Source: Hamadaea sp013361475 (GTDB lineage: Bacteria; Actinomycetota; Actinomycetes; Mycobacteriales; Micromonosporaceae). From it: a DNA stretch of 64,000 nt. Of this stretch, positions 60,225-64,000 are shown piece after piece (the first letter of the stretch is position 1; every line of letters begins with the position of its first letter). The translations under genes were made by a program, and so were the position numbers. The stretch covers positions 372,001 to 436,000 of the forward strand of contig NZ_JBFAHM010000006.1 of NCBI RefSeq assembly GCF_040654195.1, given 5' to 3'. Below the pieces are notes generated by a model. The model was not told the origin of the DNA and did not search any database. It was given only the letters and a program-made list of their open reading frames with translations.

Positions 60225-60803
60225 CGCGAGAAAGGTGCGGGCGGCGGCCTCGACGCGATCCCGGTAGTCGGCCCAGTAGCCGGCGTCGGTCGACGGCAGG
60301 TTCGACACGCCGGCGCGCAATCCGATCGCGCCGTCGATCAGCTCGCGGACGAGGTCGGCGTGGCCCGCGTGCCGCTGCGCCTCGGCGGTCATGTGGCAGA
60401 GGATCTTGTGCAGGGTGACCTCGTTGGTCTTCGGGTTCCACCACGGCACGTGCCCGATCGCGTCCAGCGGCAGCGCGGTGATGGTCTCGTCGGCGTGCGC
60501 CCAGGCCCGCTCCCACAGGCCGAGGATGTCGGCCCGGCTCTCCTCCGGCGTGGCCCACATGTCGGCGTTGTCCTCCGCCTCGTCGCTCAGCCACGGCGCG
60601 ACCTCGGGGAACGGCCGGTCGAAGGTGTCGCCGAAGTACCCCGCGGTCACGATCGCCACGTGCTTCACAAGGCCCAGCAGGTTGGTGCCGGTGGGCACCA
60701 GCGGCCGCCGAAGGTCGTACTCGCCGAGCCCGTCGAGCTTCCAGATCATCGCGTCGCGGGCGGCGTACAGGTAGTGGACCAGGTCATCCTTGGGGTCGCT
60801 CAT
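60222..60803 (-). CDS. DinB-superfamily protein (DUF664)
   Basis: 193 aa four-helix-bundle protein: LLGLVKHVAIVTAGYFGDTF (metal His), and later LHKILCHMTAEAQRHAGHADLVRELIDG (two His) give the DinB/MST metal triad. Members are thiol-dependent S-transferases in actinobacteria (mycothiol), but this role is inferred. Its stop codon lies inside the palindromic element. Confidence 0.92.
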   Translation of the reverse strand: MSDPKDDLVHYLYAARDAMIWKLDGLGEYDLRRPLVPTGTNLLGLVKHVAIVTAGYFGDTFDRPFPEVAPWLSDEAEDNADMWATPEESRADILGLWERAWAHADETITALPLDAIGHVPWWNPKTNEVTLHKILCHMTAEAQRHAGHADLVRELIDGAIGLRAGVSNLPSTDAGYWADYRDRVEAAARTFLA

Positions 60804-60819
60804 CCCGACAGCATAGGTT

Positions 60820-60847
60820 GCAACCGTTCGGGGGCCGGTCTCGTGTC
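60820..60847 (+). promoter_or_regulatory. Candidate ECF-type promoter GCAACC-N16-CGTGTC
   Basis: GCAACC (60820-60825) and CGTGTC (60842-60847) lie 35 nt before the fused sigma gene. The spacing and sequence suit an ECF promoter, so the sigma factor may drive itself. Confidence 0.5.
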
Positions 60848-60882
60848 CATCGGCGGAAGATCCCTACGAACAGGCGGTACAC

Positions 60883-62754
60883 GTGGATTTCGTCGAGTTC
60901 TATCGGGCGACCTCCCCCCGGACCCTGCGCTACGCGTACGGTCTGACGGGAGACCTCCCTCAGGCCCAGGACGTGGTCCAGGAGGCCTATGCCCGCGCCT
61001 GGCAGCGCTGGCGCAAGGTGAGCGGCTATGACGACGCCGAGGCGTGGTTGCGCTTGGTGGTCACGCGTCTGGTCTTCGACTGGTGGCGGCACTTGGCGGT
61101 ACGCCGAAAGGCGCCGGCTGCTCGCGTAGGCGTCGTCCCACCGCCCTCCGAGGACACGGTGCTCCTGACGACCGCGCTCCGGCAGTTGCCGGAGCCGCAA
61201 CGGCGCGCCCTCGCCTTGCACTACCTGCTCGACCTGCCAGTGGGGCAGATCGCCGCCGAGACCGGGGTGCCCGAGGGCACGGTGAAGTCGTGGCTGTCGC
61301 GGGGGCGGGCCGGGCTGGCCGAGGCGCTCCGGGAGGAGTCCGACGCGGCGAAGATCCCGCCCGTCGAGGAGGTGACCGCCCGCGCCCGCCGCCGGACGCG
61401 TACGCAGGTGGCAACCGCCGCGGGCCTGGCCGTGCTCGCGATCCTGGTGCTGGCGACGGTGATCTTGCGGGACAGCACGCCCGATCCAACCCCGCCGCAG
61501 CCCGTCGCGCCGACCACGAGCCCGGTCGCCTTCCGCAAGCTTGAGCAGGTGGGCGACGTCGCGGTGACGATGCCGAGCGGCGTCGAGTTCGGGATGGCCG
61601 ACGTCGTCGGCGACCGCGGTTTCGTCGCCTGGCGGGGACCGACCGGACAGCTCGGCCTGGGCGCGGTCGACGTGCGGACCGGCAAGGCGCTGTGGCCGGT
61701 GCGGACGCTGCCGGGCACGTTCGGCGATTGGAACGGCATGATCGCATTGCCGAACGCGATCATCAGCATCGGCGAGCACGACGACGGCACGAGCCCGGAC
61801 AAGGAGATGTTCGTCGTCGACCCGGCGACCGGCAAACTGCGCTGGCATCGCGGCATGGACGTCAACGGGTTCGACATCCTGGCGTATCCGGACGTGATCG
61901 TGCTCGCCGATCACGACGGGAAGAAGACCACCGCCTACGACTGGGTGACCGGGCGTCCGGTGTGGAGCATCGAGGGCGCGATCACCGCCACCTTCGGTAT
62001 GCACGCCGCGCACGACCTGACCTCGCCGGCCGGATACCGAGCCGGCCCGTTCGCCACGCTCGAAAGCGGCAGTACGCTGCTCCAGGTCGACGGCGCTGGA
62101 ACGCTCACCGAGTACGCCGTCGCCACCGGCAAGCCCACCGGGCGCTCCTGGCCCGGTGCCGCGCCCGGCAACGAGCCCGGCACTTTCATGGCGTACGAGG
62201 GCAGGGTCTACACCGTTTCCAACTCCGCACTGCGAGTGTTGCGGTTGGAGGCGGGCCAGCAGTGGCAGCCTGTCTATTCCGCCGAGGTGCCGGTGGCGTC
62301 GCCCGACAACGGCCATCGGCTGAACAACCTGACCCCGTGCGGGCGGGGATTGATCTGCGTGGTGGACGGCGACCTGTTCCAGGCCGACGTCGTCGCCCTC
62401 GACGGGACCAAGGTCGTCTGGCGTACGCGGGTCGCGGGCGCCGAGACGATGCTGCCCGCCGGTGAATACCTCTACGTCTCGGGGAGCAGCGAAAAGGGCC
62501 CGCACAGCGTGCTCCTGGACGGCCACGGCAAGGACGTGCTGACCGAGGCCGAACAGGCCGGGACGTTGACGCGCGTGGACGGGAACGCGATGTTCCTCTA
62601 CCACGACGGGCACCTGTTCGGGCTGGACCTCGGCACTCGCCGCCGGACCGATCTCGGCGCGTTCGAGCAGACCGGGCTCGGTCCCGGCGTCGGCTCGAAG
62701 GTCCTGATCACGCAGTCCGGCGGCGGCTTCGTGCTCTATCGGTACGGCACCTGA
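60883..62754 (+). CDS. ECF sigma factor fused to membrane helix and beta-propeller
   Basis: 623 aa from GTG. SigE-type sigma region 2 (about 1-75, YGLTGDLPQAQDVVQEAYARAW) and region 4 (about 95-150, YLLDLPVGQIAAETGVPEGTVKSWLSRGRAGL). One membrane segment follows (175-195, VATAAGLAVLAILVLATVIL). Residues about 210-623 form a PQQ-like beta-propeller outside the cell (VDVRTGKALWPVRTLPG, VDPATGKLRWHRG, YDWVTGRPVWSIEG). The sigma would stay tethered until released by proteolysis or a ligand. No anti-sigma gene is adjacent. Confidence 0.9.
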   Translation: MDFVEFYRATSPRTLRYAYGLTGDLPQAQDVVQEAYARAWQRWRKVSGYDDAEAWLRLVVTRLVFDWWRHLAVRRKAPAARVGVVPPPSEDTVLLTTALRQLPEPQRRALALHYLLDLPVGQIAAETGVPEGTVKSWLSRGRAGLAEALREESDAAKIPPVEEVTARARRRTRTQVATAAGLAVLAILVLATVILRDSTPDPTPPQPVAPTTSPVAFRKLEQVGDVAVTMPSGVEFGMADVVGDRGFVAWRGPTGQLGLGAVDVRTGKALWPVRTLPGTFGDWNGMIALPNAIISIGEHDDGTSPDKEMFVVDPATGKLRWHRGMDVNGFDILAYPDVIVLADHDGKKTTAYDWVTGRPVWSIEGAITATFGMHAAHDLTSPAGYRAGPFATLESGSTLLQVDGAGTLTEYAVATGKPTGRSWPGAAPGNEPGTFMAYEGRVYTVSNSALRVLRLEAGQQWQPVYSAEVPVASPDNGHRLNNLTPCGRGLICVVDGDLFQADVVALDGTKVVWRTRVAGAETMLPAGEYLYVSGSSEKGPHSVLLDGHGKDVLTEAEQAGTLTRVDGNAMFLYHDGHLFGLDLGTRRRTDLGAFEQTGLGPGVGSKVLITQSGGGFVLYRYGT

Positions 62755-62760
62755 GCGCGG

Positions 62761-64000
62761 TCAGACGGTGCGGGATCCGGCCGCCGAGCGCAGGATCAGG
62801 GCACTGAGCCCGGCCCGGGTACCGACCACGGTCAGCCGATCGTTGGTCCGCATCCGCCGGGCCGGCGCGGGCCGCCACAGCGGCCGGGGCTCACCGAACT
62901 CGTTGAGCGCGATCACCCGCAGATCGCCCGGATCGTCGGCGTCGGCGATCCGGGCGCCGTCCAGCTCGGAGCCGGCCGCCACGACCACCTCGGCCAGCAG
63001 CAGCACCCGGCGTTCGACCGGAATCGTGCCGATGACCTCACGGTCCATCAGCGCCTCCGCGAACGCCGGGGCGGCCAGGTAGGAGACGCTGTGCGAGTAG
63101 GGCAGGTTGAACGTCCGGCGTACGCGCCGCGCCAGGTCGCCGTCGAACAGCCGGAGGACGACGTGGAGGCTGGATCGCAGATTCCGCGCCCGCAACGCGG
63201 TCTCGAGATTCGAGGCGTCGGAGTTCGTGATGGCGAGCAACGCCCGAGCCTGGTCGACTCCGGCCGCCCGGAGCGTCGACTCCCGGCCGGGGTCGCCGAT
63301 GACCAACGGGATGCCGAGTTCGCGGGCCAGCGGCACACCCCGCGACTGCTCGTCGGCGGCGATGGCGACCGTGCGTACGCCCCGGTCGTGAAGCAGCCGC
63401 AGGACGCGGGTGCCGACGCCGCCGAGCCCGGCGACGACGAGGTGGTCGGCGTGCGGCTGACGCAGGCGTACCTCGGCGACGGCCAGCCGGGCGCGCACCA
63501 TGCCCTCGACGACCAGCGCCGTGATCAGCGGCACGAGAGCGAGCCCGGCCACGCCCAGCACCATCTGGAGGGTCTTCTGCCACGGCGAGTACCCGTCGGT
63601 CGCCTGCGGTCCACCTAGGACGGTGGCGAGCGCCTGATAGGTCGCCTCACCGGGACTCACCTTCAGGCTGACCGCGAGGGCCGCCGTCGCCACGACGATG
63701 AGTCCGAGCACGAGGCTGATGGCGATGCGGGACTTACGCGACACCAACGCGCCGAGGAAGGTCTTGGCCACCCCGATCCGGCGGCCGCGCGCGGGGGCGG
63801 GACGCGAGCCCAAGGTCGACTCCAGATCGGGGATGCCCCGCACGTCCGCCAGGACCAGATCGGCCGCCTGCTCGTCCCGGGGCAGCACCCGCGGCCCACC
63901 CTCGGCGGCGGTGTCGGCCAGGCCGCAGATCACATACCGGTCGCCGACGTCGGCCCGCCGGACCACGACGAGCGTACGCTGAGCGACCCGGGCCGGATTG
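62761..64000 (-). CDS. TrkA-N (RCK) domain potassium-channel-like protein (5' truncated by window)
   Basis: About 413 residues visible; the frame is open to the window edge. A partial N-terminal domain is followed by two membrane segments (AISLVLGLIVVATAALAVSL and VLGVAGLALVPLITALVVEG) around a pore-like loop without a TVGYG filter, then an RCK/TrkA-N Rossmann domain (HLVVAGLGGVGTRVLRLL, GDPGRESTLRAAGVDQARAL) and a C-terminal TrkA-C-like domain. Resembles CASTOR/POLLUX-type or TrkA-associated channels. Ion transport is inferred. Confidence 0.85.
   Translation of the reverse strand, partial: NPARVAQRTLVVVRRADVGDRYVICGLADTAAEGGPRVLPRDEQAADLVLADVRGIPDLESTLGSRPAPARGRRIGVAKTFLGALVSRKSRIAISLVLGLIVVATAALAVSLKVSPGEATYQALATVLGGPQATDGYSPWQKTLQMVLGVAGLALVPLITALVVEGMVRARLAVAEVRLRQPHADHLVVAGLGGVGTRVLRLLHDRGVRTVAIAADEQSRGVPLARELGIPLVIGDPGRESTLRAAGVDQARALLAITNSDASNLETALRARNLRSSLHVVLRLFDGDLARRVRRTFNLPYSHSVSYLAAPAFAEALMDREVIGTIPVERRVLLLAEVVVAAGSELDGARIADADDPGDLRVIALNEFGEPRPLWRPAPARRMRTNDRLTVVGTRAGLSALILRSAAGSRTV

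Overview
The window looks like a piece of a high-GC actinobacterial chromosome, most likely from a filamentous genus such as those of the Micromonosporaceae. The taxon is inferred from strong G/C third-position codon use, frequent GTG starts, many ECF sigma factors, a DivIVA coiled-coil protein, a DUF574-type methyltransferase, secreted glycoside hydrolases and a CebR-type operator. No rRNA, tRNA, phage gene or transposase was recognised. There are two assembly gaps (N runs at 1475-1484 and 58849-58941), both inside repeats.

Layout. 1-6.5 kb: end of an ABC-F gene, a repeat-rich gap region, a thioesterase, an Acg-type nitroreductase, a GlxA-type regulator and an amino-acid permease. 6.5-11.4 kb: a minus-strand run YCII protein > ECF42-type sigma > ATP-grasp > MFS > SDR, the last three overlapping by ATGA. 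11.4-19.6 kb: regulators with partners (ECF plus membrane protein, beta-lactamase-like hydrolase, ECF41-type sigma, ArsR plus AHSA1, TetR plus MFS, GNAT/TetR). 19.6-21.5 kb: secreted GH5 enzyme behind a CebR box. 21.5-26.4 kb: a Crp regulator divergent from a three-gene operon (cyclase-fold protein, P-loop/helical-repeat protein, coiled-coil protein), the best candidate for an undescribed system. 26.4-38 kb: beta-propeller, membrane proteins, methyltransferase, MFS, GH18 chitinase, DivIVA protein, beta-helix lipoprotein, a DHFR-like/globin/coiled-coil operon and HdeD. 38-49.8 kb: MFS/TetR pair with three operators, Clp-N/RHH protein, MTHFR-like protein, LexA, ABC transporter, two-component system and NAD kinase. 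49.9-64 kb: a second GH18 enzyme, an LPXTG protein, an SBP-vWA/XpaC/SBP/TelA operon, an ATP-grasp gene, a 21-bp minisatellite, an aldo/keto reductase, a DinB-like protein, a membrane-tethered sigma factor with a beta-propeller, and the end of a channel-like TrkA-N gene.

The most unusual DNA feature is a family of six intergenic palindromes, each exactly 73 bp (6460, 19643, 26419, 41394, 43150, 60152). Their stems carry compensating base changes and they mostly lie just after stop codons between convergent genes. One supplies the stop codon of the neighbouring gene, and another probably did so before a local duplication. Other regulatory DNA includes ECF-type promoters before three sigma genes, a T[TA]AGGAAA motif shared by both chitinase genes, and perfect hairpin terminators between several gene pairs.
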